Source: Phorcus lineatus
Lineage: Eukaryota; Mollusca; Gastropoda; Trochida; Trochidae
Length of the DNA stretch: 64,000 nucleotides
Assembly: GCA_921293015.1 (NCBI GenBank)
Contig: OV121097.1
Coordinates: 13,269,940-13,333,939, forward strand
Direction: 5' to 3'
The notes below the pieces were generated by a model, which saw only the letters and a program-made list of their open reading frames with translations, ran no database searches and had not been told where the DNA came from. A program made the position numbers and the translations under genes. Below are positions 11,250 through 22,588 of this stretch, one piece after another; within the stretch, counting starts at the first letter, position 1, and each line of letters begins with the position of its first letter.

Positions 11250-12745
11250 AACAAAACAAGAGTGTCTAAAGTGCACAACATCCCTCACCAGATGTCCTTT
11301 GAAGCATTTCAAATATATGTCCAGTATATGCAGTATTTATTACATGCCCTCTGAAGATATCACCATTTTATAAATCTATAATGTTTTCAATCATTGTATC
11401 CTAACATTGCGTGCCGACTGATGCCACTTGACGTCACAATCGTCAAACATGACGTCACAAAGTTAAGAGGCGTGGCAGAAATGGTTTACAAATAATTCAT
11501 TTGAAAAGACAGCATTGTACATATAGTACCGTGAATCTGAAATTGAAAAGTTGAGCGGTCTAAAACAAGGGCCATAACTCCAATTTTTTTTATTATAATG
11601 CCCAAAAAGGGAGATGAGCATCATTGACATATATCTTCATTCAAGTTTCAGAAAGATTGATAAAAAAAACCTTTGAGGAGTTTATTTTGCATGACAGGTA
11701 CTCTTACTCGACCATAAAATGACAAATAAATGCATTAAAAAAATATGATCCGTTTAACAAAGATAAAGTGTTAGTAGTATAAGTATTAATGTGCCTTATT
11801 TACAGGCATGACAATAGCTGTGAAAATAATTTACTTTCTCTCGGATAAGTAGATATATATTTAGATTTGATAAGATTTAAAGCACTCTTATTAACAAATA
11901 TAGAAAGCAACAGCAAGAAAAGCACCGACATTCAAAAAGACAATAACAAACCCATCCATCTTATTTAAAATAATTTCTAAACTAAAACTTTCAACTAAAT
12001 GTACAATTTCATATGCAACATTTTTCACACGATCAAACAGCTTCTGGGCACTAATTCATTTCAGTCTCTCGAAACATTTTGTATTTCAGCAGGGTTAACA
12101 AAAATTTAATTTTGAGTTTCACTTACCCCTTACAAAACACAAAGACATAGTAATCAACATCCCCTGCCAAATTGTTTCTCACTTTACCTAACGATATTTT
12201 CCTAAGTGCCCTAAATCAGATTGATAAAACAAAACAAGGGTAATAACTCCAGAAAAAGTGTTTGCATTCTTCTCATTTTATTTTTCCATTGGGGTATTTA
12301 AACCCTGAAGCAACACGCCAAATTATCTTAATAGTAATCCTATCTTAATAATTTCTGAGAAAAGTTGTACCCTTAAAACATACCCTCGAACAAAGAGCAA
12401 AAATCGGAACAAGGGCAATAACTCTAGAAAACAATATTTTTACAAAACACAAAGACATGGTCATCAACATCCCCTGTCAAATTGGTTCTCACTTTACGAT
12501 ATTTTCCTAAATGCCCTAAATCAGATTGATAAAAAAAACCAAGGGCGATAACTCAAGAAAAAGTGTTTGCATTATTCTCATTTTCGTAATCCATTAGGGT
12601 ATTGATACCCTGAAGCAACACGCCAAATTTAGTTATCCTATCCTAAACGTTTACTGAGAAAAAGCTGTTTCCTAACTCGGACAGACCTACACAGGGACAG
12701 AGCCCAAACCTTTATCCCCCTTCCACTTATGGCTGGGGATGAAAA
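11250..12745. repeat. Dispersed mollusc-type repeat with internal 0.3-kb tandem duplication
   Basis: Contains AAGGGCAATAACTC-like words several times (11571, 12238, 12413, 12541). It also contains two tandem copies of a block of about 310 bases starting TACAAAACACAAAGACATRG (about 12131 and 12441). It ends near GACAGACCTACACAGGGACA and CTTATGGCTGGGGATGA. I associate these words with abundant mollusc repeats. The class is not determined and no transposase is seen. Confidence 0.55.
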
Positions 12746-12749
12746 TGTA

Positions 12750-15540
12750 TCCTTTTACTCTGTAGCTCATCCGACTTTATCATCTACATATCTACTTACA
12801 TATGAAATATAAAATTTAAGGCACTTACGCACATCAATATTTTGTAAACATGATTAATGCACAGATAATGCATATCTTGATATAATTAACAATTTGTGTC
12901 AAGGAAATCTATCACATGAGTTTCTTGGAAAATCTGAACATCTTCAGGTTATAAGGTTAATTCTAAAAGATTGGAAGAAAAATAATGCAATGTTCCATTA
13001 AATAATCATGAACTTTGTTATCGGCAATATTCAAATCTTGTATGCCGGTTTAAAACCTAAAACCGTAACTGCTATGGTTAATGAAACGGGAATGCTTATA
13101 CTATGAATAAGAAGTTGATGAACTACAGATATACCCTAGTAAGATAATTTTATCAATTGTTTCCAGTAAGGAAATAAAAGCATATCCAAAAGCTCCATAC
13201 ATTCTTTCCCATTTAAAATGATTATTTCCCATTTTGAGCACAACCAACTACTAGTGACTTTTGCAGTCTTCGATTCATTATTGATTGCAGGTCAATTGTG
13301 AAGAATAATTAGTATTTTATTGCATCAAAGCTAAAGTGAATGCATCCTCTTATGCCCTAAAAAGCCAATTTGAGCGCAGAAATATTTGCAAAACCTCTTG
13401 TAATAATGAAAGGATTGTCAACAAAAATTATATAATAATCTGCTGCAGCTAGTCAAGGCATATATCTGTTCAAGTGCTTTCTCTTAATGAAAATTGAAAA
13501 ATAGCTTTGAGGAGTTGATCTCTTGATGTTCAATCATCTCACAAGTTTGCTCTCAAATCTGTCTTTTTGTAAAACTGAAGGAAACCTTTAACTGGCACAA
13601 CATGCGTTTTCATATGCATCCCCTTCTAGCATACTTCCTTACTGAACCACCATCACCCTCCCCACACAAACCATCCTAGCTGAAATAACAACTATTCAAC
13701 ACTTCTTCCCCCTTCCCTCTTGAAAACTGACCCTCACTGCTCAATTTAACCCTTTGATCATTTAAAGAGGAGACGTAACACATAATTGTGATTATTACAA
13801 ATTATTATCTGTAGTCGCTTCACTTATAAGAATCAATAGAGCCAAAAAATGAGAAAATATACGCTTTAATTCGACTACTAGGAGACCTTTTATACCCCTG
13901 TTTTGGATAACCGCCTAATGAGCCTGGCGAACGCTTAGACAAAATCACCGAAGCATGACTCGAAGCCACGCCCAGTGTGTGACGTGCTAGTCGTCAGCTG
14001 AAAGTCCAGCCCTTTGATTTTCTCTGTATTTTTAAGCTAATTCAACAGCAAAATAGAGGCAATAGCATGACCGAAAGAATTCCAAAATACGATATGTAAC
14101 TGCTTCATGATATCAACTTTCCTTCTTAGTCGTCAAATCCATTTTGATTGGACTGTGACAATCCTTGGACGAGGTTTTCTTTGGTGGCTTTATATAAAAA
14201 AGGTTGAGAACTTGGTCGGTGAGGGATCCATTACTATGGGATATCACGTAGTGTTACAACATTTATTATCGATATGAAGTTCTAAATTGTCTCGAAAAAA
14301 ATGAAGGTTTTTGTAATAAACGGGAGAGAATGTAAAAACATTTTTAATGTTTACTGTAGAACATTTTGTTTGTTTCACTTCACTTTATGACAACTTGTTA
14401 CTAACTAACATATATTATATTGTTAGCTAGTATAACATCTCACACCGTGTTGCAATATCTCTGTCTTCGAATTTAACAATGAATGACATGAAAACATACC
14501 TGGCGCAAGCGTTAAAAACATCCTATGTAATCCTAAAGAATGTTGGTACCTGTTATTCACGATGTACTTTTTTAAATGTGTGTCATCGTCCGTAGAAGTG
14601 CATGAGCCAAATCTCCTTCTCTTAATTTATTGGTTGAATATATATTCTACAAGTTAATTGGTTCAAAATGACTGGACTCCGTGACAATAAACTAAGTAGC
14701 AGTCGAATGCCAAGATAACGCCATTATGACAGGACATATATTCCGCTTGGTGGGTCCAAGGCGTTAAAATTCAAAAGGTACAATTAGAGACCATTAAATC
14801 AAGAATTGAAATTGAATGCGATAGGATTATATAACGGCCACCTGTGTGTCATAAAACATAAGATTATTTAAACCAGTCTGATTGTTGTGACAACATTTGG
14901 CAGACGTCGTAATTTATGTACACATGCTATGGGATAGTGCACATAGCATCACATTTAAACACTGTCTTTCGCTTGGAACAATACAAATAATTAAAGATAT
15001 ATTTAACATCAATTCATCGGAGGTTTGAGTTGCTTGGATGACTTTAGATATGTTTTAACAGTTGTTTAGAATATGAGATTTCCTGTTGTCTTTTCATTAA
15101 GGAGGTTATACTTCCGCCGTCACGCGACAGGACACGTGGCTGGACACGCCTCAGTGACCACGGGCCAGTTTAGTTCTGTTCACTGGTGCTAATTAGCTGG
15201 TGATTGGAAAAAGCCGTATTAAAGTTGTTTATAGGCCGATTTCGAAAATTTAAACTCAAGTTACTGGCATATTAGAATACGTATTTTATGAATCACGAAA
15301 TTTGCCATGGGTCATTTCAGTCGATCTTTAAAGCTATATTCATATACTCAATACAAAACTCCAAAAGCCTGAGCTCTATGGGAATACACAGAGGCTTGGC
15401 TGTCAATGCAACAAGCTGGGGAAAGCTAAGCATAAATTTAGCATGATGCTACTGATTCTTATTTGCGTGGGATGGTGAAATCCATTTAAATACAAGGATG
15501 TCTCCATTTAGCAGGAATATTTTAAAAACGTTGGACAAGT
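12750..15540. other. Intergenic stretch without a supported gene
   Basis: AT-rich. The part from about 13760 (TTTAAAGAGGAGACGTAACA) to about 15260 has CpG- and GC-richer patches (around 13930-14000 and 15110-15190) that look repeat-derived. I could not pair its termini or find an ORF, and no RNA gene was recognised. Confidence 0.4.
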
Positions 15541-16620
15541 TCATGAAAACATTTTGCTGAGCCCGGCAGCCATTTTGCTGTCATCCTGTCTCTGCTTGGC
15601 ATCAATCTGTGCAAGCATCTGTACAACAGCTTTATTCTGAGGCTCAAGTGCAGAAACCCTCATCAGATCTGATCTGGAAGCCTCCCCGTCTCCGATATAA
15701 TAATAAGCCTGCCCTCTCCTATACAAAGCTTTCACATTTTCAGGCTCAAGTTCCAGAGCCTTTGAGCAGTTTACTATCACCTCATTGTAAAGGCTGTTCT
15801 TCATCTGACAGGCGGCCACATTGGAATAACACTGACACTTTAGTTTGAGGAAAGCCTCTTGAAGATTCTCTGGAATACTGTCTTCTGGATGACAGCAAAT
15901 GAGATATTTCAAAGCTTTGCTGAATCTATGGAAAGCAAATTCTGTTTTTCCTTGTTGAAATAACGCAGTTCCCTTTTCTTTGTGATGAGCAGCTCGGGTG
16001 ATCTTTTCTCCTGGCAGGAGCTGCCAGCTTGAAATAGAATCCTGAAATGACATTAGGTGAATTCTGAGAGAACACAATTCCTGGTTTGGTGCCATGGCGA
16101 AGGGTATTTGAACATCACACACTTCTCCTTCTTTCATAGTTTGGAGACACAGATCCATTTGTTGAGCAATCGCTGTATCCCCTTCGCCAACCATCAACAC
16201 AATATTGTTTCCAACTTCGTAACCAATATTTTCAGCTGGGACTGAATTCAAGTTCAAAACGTATATATTTAAATTACAAAGAGTTCCATCCTTCGGGACA
16301 GTAAAGCCAAACCCTGGAGACAAAATCATTTTTGAGAAAGTCTTGTAGTCTTTTGGAGTTCCTGAAACCGGGCAAACCATTTGAGGCACAGAATTTGAAA
16401 CATTGTTGAAATGGCCTGTTTCATCTGCAGCAGGATCCATTTCATTTCCATCTCTATTTTCTTCCTCCAGCATTTCTGAATTTCCTGTTGTCATAGTAAT
16501 GGGAGCAGTTCCCATAGCAACTGCAGATGCTTCTGCAGATTCAGGTAAGTCTGTTGACATAGATTCTTCATTCATGTCTCCCTCCATGTCAGTTGATGGG
16601 GCCTCGTTGTCAATATCCAT
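15541..16620 (-). CDS. FKBPL: FKBP-like protein with TPR repeats (FKBPL-like), intronless coding region
   Basis: Predicted 359-aa cytosolic co-chaperone. An acidic, low-complexity N-terminus of about 80 residues precedes a divergent FKBP/PPIase-like region (about 90-205, with SPGFGFTVPKDGTL). The C-terminal half carries three TPR motifs (about 208-340): AAHHKEKGTALFQQGKTEFA, CQCYSNVAACQMK and ALELEPENVKALYRRGQAYY, the arrangement used to bind the Hsp90 C-terminus. It ends KMAAGLSKMFS. Length is close to vertebrate FKBPL (about 350), which also has its coding region in one exon. The start is the ATG at 16618-16620; a TTG two codons upstream in frame is not a credible start. A splice acceptor just upstream (AG near 16644) implies a 5' UTR intron reaching a GTGAGG donor near 18956. 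The FKBP part lacks a clear full catalytic set, so isomerase activity is doubtful. Another FKBP-TPR family member is possible. Confidence 0.8.
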   Translation of the reverse strand: MDIDNEAPSTDMEGDMNEESMSTDLPESAEASAVAMGTAPITMTTGNSEMLEEENRDGNEMDPAADETGHFNNVSNSVPQMVCPVSGTPKDYKTFSKMILSPGFGFTVPKDGTLCNLNIYVLNLNSVPAENIGYEVGNNIVLMVGEGDTAIAQQMDLCLQTMKEGEVCDVQIPFAMAPNQELCSLRIHLMSFQDSISSWQLLPGEKITRAAHHKEKGTALFQQGKTEFAFHRFSKALKYLICCHPEDSIPENLQEAFLKLKCQCYSNVAACQMKNSLYNEVIVNCSKALELEPENVKALYRRGQAYYYIGDGEASRSDLMRVSALEPQNKAVVQMLAQIDAKQRQDDSKMAAGLSKMFS

Positions 16621-16890
16621 TGCCAAACTGAGTCTGAGAAAAGAACTACGAATTATTTAAGTTGAAACCTGACACAAGATCAGAAGCTACAGATTCTGCA
16701 TGATTACCCATCTATATGACATATAATGATAATAATAATGATAATGAATTTATAGAGCACCTAGCTTCAAGCTATATACCTGCTCTGCAGCACTAGTGTC
16801 AACCCCAAATATATACAAGAGTTTAGCAATACATAGTGTCAGCAAAATAATCAAGGTATGACAGAATCTGTATATGCCCTATGACCAAAA

Positions 16891-17323
16891 CAGTCTGATT
16901 AAAATCGACAGTGTTCCGAGGAATACAAGTTTTTAAATATTGACCCTAGCAGGATTCAAATGTACACTATCAGGGGCTTTCCTCTCCACAACGGTCGGAA
17001 AGCAGACTCACTGCTTGTACGTGCTGACAAAACCTAGTCATTAGCAAACCAATCCCATCATCCCTTTAAAATAAGAATAGCGGCGATCAAGGTTAACAAA
17101 TGGTAAATTGTAGTTATTTGCCCCTATATAATGATACCGGAGGCTTTTGCCATAGACATTGTGATTGGCTAGTTAAGATTGCATCAGAACATGAAAGCTT
17201 GAAGGGTACGTGCTTTCAGATCTTGGTGGAGAGGAAAGCCCTTGATAGAGTATGCTCGAATCCAACAAGAGTCAATTTTTAAAAACTTTTATTCCTCGGA
17301 ACATGGTCGATTTAATCAGACTG
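16891..17323. mobile_element. Foldback DNA element with 9-bp target duplication (Mutator-like family, copy 1)
   Basis: Long inverted ends start CAGTCTGATTAAAATCGAC and continue GTGTTCCGAGGAAT. The flanking duplication is TGACCAAAA (16882-16890 and 17324-17332). Arms extend to the AGGGGCTTTCCTCTCCAC word. No ORF. It lies in the inferred 5' UTR intron of the FKBPL-like gene. Confidence 0.85.
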
Positions 17324-17415
17324 TGACCAAAAATAAGTAAACATTTTTTTTTTAACAACTTCACTTTGCAATATATGAAGACAGATCCCAGTTTCAATAT
17401 CTTTCCATAAAGCAG

Positions 17416-17732
17416 GTGAGGTGAGGTGAGTTGGTGTTTAACGCCGCTTTCAAGATTATTTCACTTATATCGCGGCTGCTAGTATTATGGCAGGGAGAAA
17501 GCCCGCAACACTATTGTGGCTATGCATTGCGGTGAAACCAGTGAGCATTGGCTGGAACTAGCGAACCATGGGTGGTACTGTGCTGAATTTCAGTGTAGCA
17601 TTGCACCCAAACCTGACTGCGTGTAGAACAGTTCTCTACTGCAGACAAAGTTGCCGAGCCCCTGGCGGGATTCGAACAACGGACGTCCTGATCCGAAGCC
17701 GAACGCGCTAACCACTGCACTATCCCGCCCCC
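17416..17732 (-). mobile_element. Full-length tRNA-derived SINE with 10-bp target duplication
   Basis: Duplication CATAAAGCAG at 17406-17415 and 17733-17742. Read on the minus strand it starts GGGGCGGGATAGTGCAGTGG, has box B-like GTTCGAATCCC, and ends in CACCT repeats. It is the best-preserved copy in the window. Confidence 0.92.
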
Positions 17733-18392
17733 CATAAAGCAGACCTGACCCTGTCTTACATTTTTTATATGTTTATGGGAAGGTTTACTCATATCTATTA
17801 TAAGGGTCTTTGGCCTGTGCAGAAGATAAAGAGCAACATATGGATATCACCATTTTTTATGGTGCAATGATTGCTAAAAGTTGTTATACATGTATTTGCC
17901 ACACAGATATTTCATCGATATATTTGATACAAACATTCTAAATGAAATGCTGGACTTATCTTAGTAATATCTGGCAATATGTATTAACCAGTCATTAGAC
18001 AGGTTACAAGCCACAAAAAAACTTTATTCAAATTTAGGTAAAGGAACATATAACCAATAATTGTAGACTTCATTGTCGCAATCAAATTAATTTTGATTTT
18101 TTTCTCAATTATTTAATATAAATCATGTTGACTTTTTGTGGATGATAAACTTCTAATGTTTAGCCACATCAAGCAACGTTTTAACAATTTATTACCTATG
18201 AGGGCAGTCATATCGGGGTTCATATTTTTGATACGATGCGCTAGGGCAAAATATCACTTTTTCATTGTGACATCACGTCAAAAACAATGCTTTGATGTCA
18301 CAGTTCGCCTTAATAATGACCTTGTGTTCCAAATGCGTCCATGCCTATGCTTGGATATTGATTTTGATTTCTCGACGACTTCGGTGATAGAC

Positions 18393-18530
18393 AGAATATC
18401 ATATGAGGGTCCATGACATAGTATGTTTATTACACTCGTGCCTTTATATCAGTATTTCCCTCGCTTTCGCTCGGGAAATACTAATATTGAACACTCGTGT
18501 CATGGACACTCATATTATATCCTCTACATA
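18393..18530. repeat. Palindromic repeat with CCTCGCTTTCGCTCGGG core
   Basis: Outer arms ATATCATATGAGGGTCCATG and CATGGACACTCATATTATAT pair. An inner hairpin, ATTTCCC-TCG-GGGAAAT-like, surrounds 18460. No coding content. Confidence 0.6.
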
Positions 18531-18956
18531 ATAAAAAATATATCACTCTGTACATATCATAGAGCTACAACAGTTTAAGCCTACATTCCCTCATAGAACA
18601 GAGAAGTTCACTTTCAATATATTATTGAGACTTATAAAATTGTTGGACTAGGCCTAAATTTGTAATGTCCTTCAAAACTGAACAATATACTTATTTCCTT
18701 TAATAACATCTAAATTATTCAAGGCAATCATTGTAGCAACATGTAAGTAATAAATCATATTAATACACGATTAATACCTTGAGTAGTATTTATGATTGAT
18801 GGTAAATTCCACCACAGGAACTGCCTAATTTGTAAACAAAATAGTTATCTATCTTGGTTGCATCCAAATTTTAGAATAAAACGGAACTTAATAAATATTA
18901 AAATTCTTAATATGAGTTTATTGTGAACTATTTTTGTTCGCATGTAAAAACCTCAC

Positions 18957-19155
18957 CTGTTTTTATTGAGTCTTATTTTCATGTTAGGTAACGATTTACC
19001 GAATATCAAATATTTTTGCAAGATTTAGTAAATCATATTTCGCTTTATGTCGTTGGTTCGTAAAGGGTGATATCATTTCCGGTGTCGTTGACGGATGGAG
19101 TCCGGTGCCAAGCTGGCCAGATTTTTACGAAAATATTTGTTTTGACTCGTTTTAT
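18957..19155. promoter_or_regulatory. Divergent promoter and inferred 5' UTR exons of the FKBPL-like gene and GOLGA1
   Basis: On the minus strand an AATAAAAACAG/GTGAGG donor ends at 18957, matching the need for an upstream FKBPL exon. On the plus strand an exon starting near 19070 ends at 19155 before GTAAGT and can join the GOLGA1 acceptor at 22577. GC content rises around 19060-19125 (TTTCCGGTGTCGTTGACGG). The exons are inferred; transcript data are not available. Confidence 0.4.
19095..19145 (+). CDS. Possible upstream ORF in the GOLGA1 leader, 16 aa
   Basis: Within the inferred GOLGA1 first exon, ATG at 19095 opens a 16-residue frame (MESGAKLARFLRKYLF) closed by TGA before the GTAAGT donor. 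If the exon is real, this is a uORF that could lower golgin-97 translation. It depends wholly on the exon call. Confidence 0.25.
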   Translation: MESGAKLARFLRKYLF

Positions 19156-19937
19156 GTAAGTTTACTGTTTTTGTTTTTGTATGATTTCTTTTACAAAGAC
19201 TTATTGCTTGATGAAGCCATAAATGAACAAAGAGATTCAGTAGTGAATCGTTACCGGAGTGCCAAACTGATCGATTTCCTGAATTTAGCCGTTATCGAAA
19301 ATAAATAATTCTGATGTTTTGAAACATTGAGTATTCAGGCCAAGTACTACCTTTCATTGTTGAGATAAGAGCCAGTTGTTTTTTTAATAATATTGTGAAA
19401 ATAAATTCGATATAGTGTACCTATTTGATTACCTAATATGGTTTAATGAAGTCCTCCCACTAAAGGTATACGATATGTTGTGCTGAGATGTATGGAAAAG
19501 GGACAGTTCTCAGAATCAACTGTTCAGGCATAGAATGAGGTAAAACATTTGCTGTGTCAGCATTATCTTTATGCAGTGATGGACCATTAACAGAGGCCGT
19601 TGTCATCATAACACTCCTGGGTCATTTTGACAAAAATATTCAGTGTTTCAGCTTTTTAAAAACCCGTCATCATATCCAATGACATTACATATTACTGGAA
19701 TTTAGATCTACATTTTTTCTGGTACATTAAATCTAATCAATAAATAAAACTTTTGTTTTCTACCATTGGCTAGGCCTTAGGGTACTATTTTTCCTTTTGA
19801 AGATGGTCAAAAGATTTGTCTGCTTCCTCATTTCTATTGAAAGTTGAAACATGTTGAAATCTGAATTGATTGTAAAGTAGCGTGAACTTCAATAGACAAT
19901 TAACATCACTATTGACTCTGAGAACAATAAATTCTGC

Positions 19938-20971
19938 TTAAACGGCCAGTTCGATTACGTTTTCAGCGATAAGCTTATGCTGCTAACGAAGCTATTTTTA
20001 GATACAGTGCGTCAGCAGTTAAGTAGATCTATAAATAGAATGAGAAAAGTCCCTTCCCATAATGCAACGCTGCATGTTTTCACAACATGGCGACAATCAC
20101 GTTTGTGTCAGCGTGTCGAATGGGTCTGAGGGGTGATGCGGGGTACTTGGTCATGTGCCAGTGTCAAAAGAGAAGGGACATTGTGACATGTCCACGAATC
20201 AATCAAAATGAACATATAAATACAGATGACCATGCGTTTTTTCCTCAATTTCGATCATGGCGAGCTGTCAGTGCAACAACACTTGTTCTCGGTCAGGAAA
20301 ACGTGGATCATGTCCTTGTAAGCAGATGAAGAGATATTGCAGCGATCTATGTCAGTGTGGTCTCGCAGGCGAATTTCCATCGTACTTTCGCGGTCGCCCT
20401 CGACTTCGCACAACTTCACTCATAGTAAAACTCTTCTTTTTTAAGAAAGATATCTAAGTTACTTCACATAAAGTTTTTAATGTACGGAAAACTGCAGCAC
20501 TGTGAGTAATTTGGAGTGCGATAGTCTGGACGAATCTTTGTTTATATTGGGAAGCCGGAGCGAAGCCACTTTTCTCCTCAGTGTCATATTGATTGAGCTT
20601 AGCCATTTGAGATGTCATAATTAGTTATGCAAACATTATTTACATTATTAATCCCCAACAATCAAAACATCCAAGTAACTACAAGGTTACTACAACGCAG
20701 ATCAATCATGCAGCGGACAACAATCTAATGGCCGCCATGATCGCAATAGAGTTAAGCCCCTTGGTAGTGCTGGTCAGTGGCTTCGATTGTTTTCGCTATT
20801 TTTTTCAGTTTGAAGGACGGATTACAACTAATTACCAAACATGAAAAAGTTGTAAACACAGAAAATAGAAAACAAATCGAATATATAAAAAAGTTACGTG
20901 TCGCGTGCAAAAGGGAATTCCCTCCCGAATATTTGTGGAACAGAAAATACCCGGTCGAACTGGCCGTTTAA
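19938..20971. mobile_element. 1.03-kb DNA element with TTAA ends
   Basis: Terminal inverted repeats of 17 bases, TTAAACGGCCAGTTCGA, occur at both ends (19938-19954 and 20955-20971). TTAA termini suggest a TTAA-targeting superfamily (piggyBac or Kolobok). It carries a small cysteine-rich ORF but no transposase that I recognise. It lies in the inferred long 5' UTR intron of GOLGA1. Confidence 0.7.
20257..20457 (+). CDS. Small cysteine-rich ORF inside the TTAA-ended element
   Basis: A 66-codon frame begins MASCQCNNTCSRSGKRGSCP and continues CKQMKRYCSDLCQCG. Nine cysteines come as CxC and CxxxCxC groups, resembling CXC-type zinc-binding modules (tesmin/TSO1 or the P2X7 C-terminal type). The second half of the frame is not cysteine-rich. 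An overlapping frame starts at 20087 (MATITFVSACRMGLRG). It is probably a remnant of a longer protein carried by the transposon; expression is unproven. Confidence 0.3.
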   Translation: MASCQCNNTCSRSGKRGSCPCKQMKRYCSDLCQCGLAGEFPSYFRGRPRLRTTSLIVKLFFFKKDI

Positions 20972-21109
20972 AGCATCCGAATGATTATATCTTGCGCACT
21001 TCATGATTACATTCTATTTTAAGCCAACAGCGGTTTTCAAAACTCAACAGTTAATCACCATATCGTTTTATTTTAGATCACTCATTGTTAGATTGAATTG
21101 GTGAATTAT

Positions 21110-22176
21110 TTAGGGCAAACTGACCGAGGTTCGGACGCCACCCGAGGTCGCCCGAACTTCGGACACTTTTGACAAGTAGCTGACGCAATAATACGTGCAA
21201 TGTCGGCAATACATTTGTTTTGAAATATGAATTTCTCGTATGTCAATTTGTTTATTTCATTGAATAGACAATTGATCGAAGGTAGTATATCTAATCGACA
21301 TATTTCTATAATGTACAAATAATAGATCCATGTAAGGAATTGGCAAAATATTTGTTTCAACGTAAATGTTGACTAACAGGTTAGGAAACATAGGAAGCGC
21401 CAAAACATTTTAAACTGTATCCATAAACAAAGATAAACAACCAAACAGTTAAATTGTGCTGAATATTGGTATATATAAAGGGGATTTTTAAGTAAATGTT
21501 GAGATATTTATAATATGTCAAAATGACCTTGCTTCGGACACTTTTGACCATGGTTTGGACATTTTTTATATTTTATTTATACGGACTTGTAGTGCTGTAA
21601 TTCAACCAACAAAAGTTCTGGAAACATGCAATAACATGCGACTAACAAATTTCACAAAGTGATAAATTTGAAAAGCTACGGTTTAGCGAGTACGGCGTTT
21701 TTGCGTCAAATGCCTACGAAACTGATTGTGACGTCATAATTTTGTAACGACGCATGCGGCAGTTTTGGGAGAATTTAACATCGGAAAGCATGCTCTGTAC
21801 AGATGACAAATTAATTCATGTTTTCGAAAAACCTTGATATTATTGTACATGAACTACTCAATGCCCGTTTTGGAATGTCTGAGACCATTTTGATAAATAT
21901 TTTAAGCTTGGGGTGCATGCGAGAAGATCATGTGCAACTGTCCGAAGTTAGGTCAAAACTGTCCGAACCTCGGGCGATTTCATATTATCAATAAAAACCG
22001 TTATTTTCGGATAATTTTCGAAAAATTCTGCATATTAAGATAGAAATCCAAAATAAATATTACTTTTTGATAATTTGGTTTGCTCATATTTACATTATTC
22101 AAATTATCTTTTATAATGCAGAGTTTCAAAACATTTGAATCGATACACTGTCCGAACCTCGGTCAGTTTGCCCTAA
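21110..22176. mobile_element. 1.07-kb DNA transposon-like element with 27-bp terminal inverted repeats
   Basis: The left end TTAGGGCAAACTGACCGAGG continues TTCGGAC and is matched exactly in reverse complement at 22150-22176. Related GTCCGAA/TTCGGAC words recur inside (21157, 21530, 21548, 21945, 21960). No transposase ORF and no clear target duplication. The family is not recognised. Confidence 0.8.
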
Positions 22177-22588
22177 GTTAAAAAATTTATTTTTTATTAT
22201 TTATTTTTTTTATTATAAAAACAGACAGTCATATTTTCCACTTGACTATGACCTGAATTTACCGGGAACGAAAACACTGAATATCTTTTGACAAGACTGG
22301 ATTTTATTACTGCACATCTACTCATTTTGTACTACCATCTTTGGCCTTTTGTTTTCATTAGACTATATTCTAAATCCTGGAGATTTCTTTTTCACCTTTT
22401 AATCCCTTAAATCTTCTAGGGTCATTTTTCTAGGATCAATGTTGGTTAAACATTAAAAACACTTTGATTATCTTTGGCATTGTGGAAAATGCAGGTGTCC
22501 AATTTCTTTGATAGCCTGCAATGTGACGGCATGTCAATCATGTATTATGTTTATTTCATGTGATGTGTTTTGTCAGGTTGACTATTGA

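Noticed and set aside
16621..16626. TTG start two codons upstream of the FKBPL-like ATG
   Set aside because: Nuclear animal genes rarely start at TTG, and an ATG with an adequate context follows immediately.
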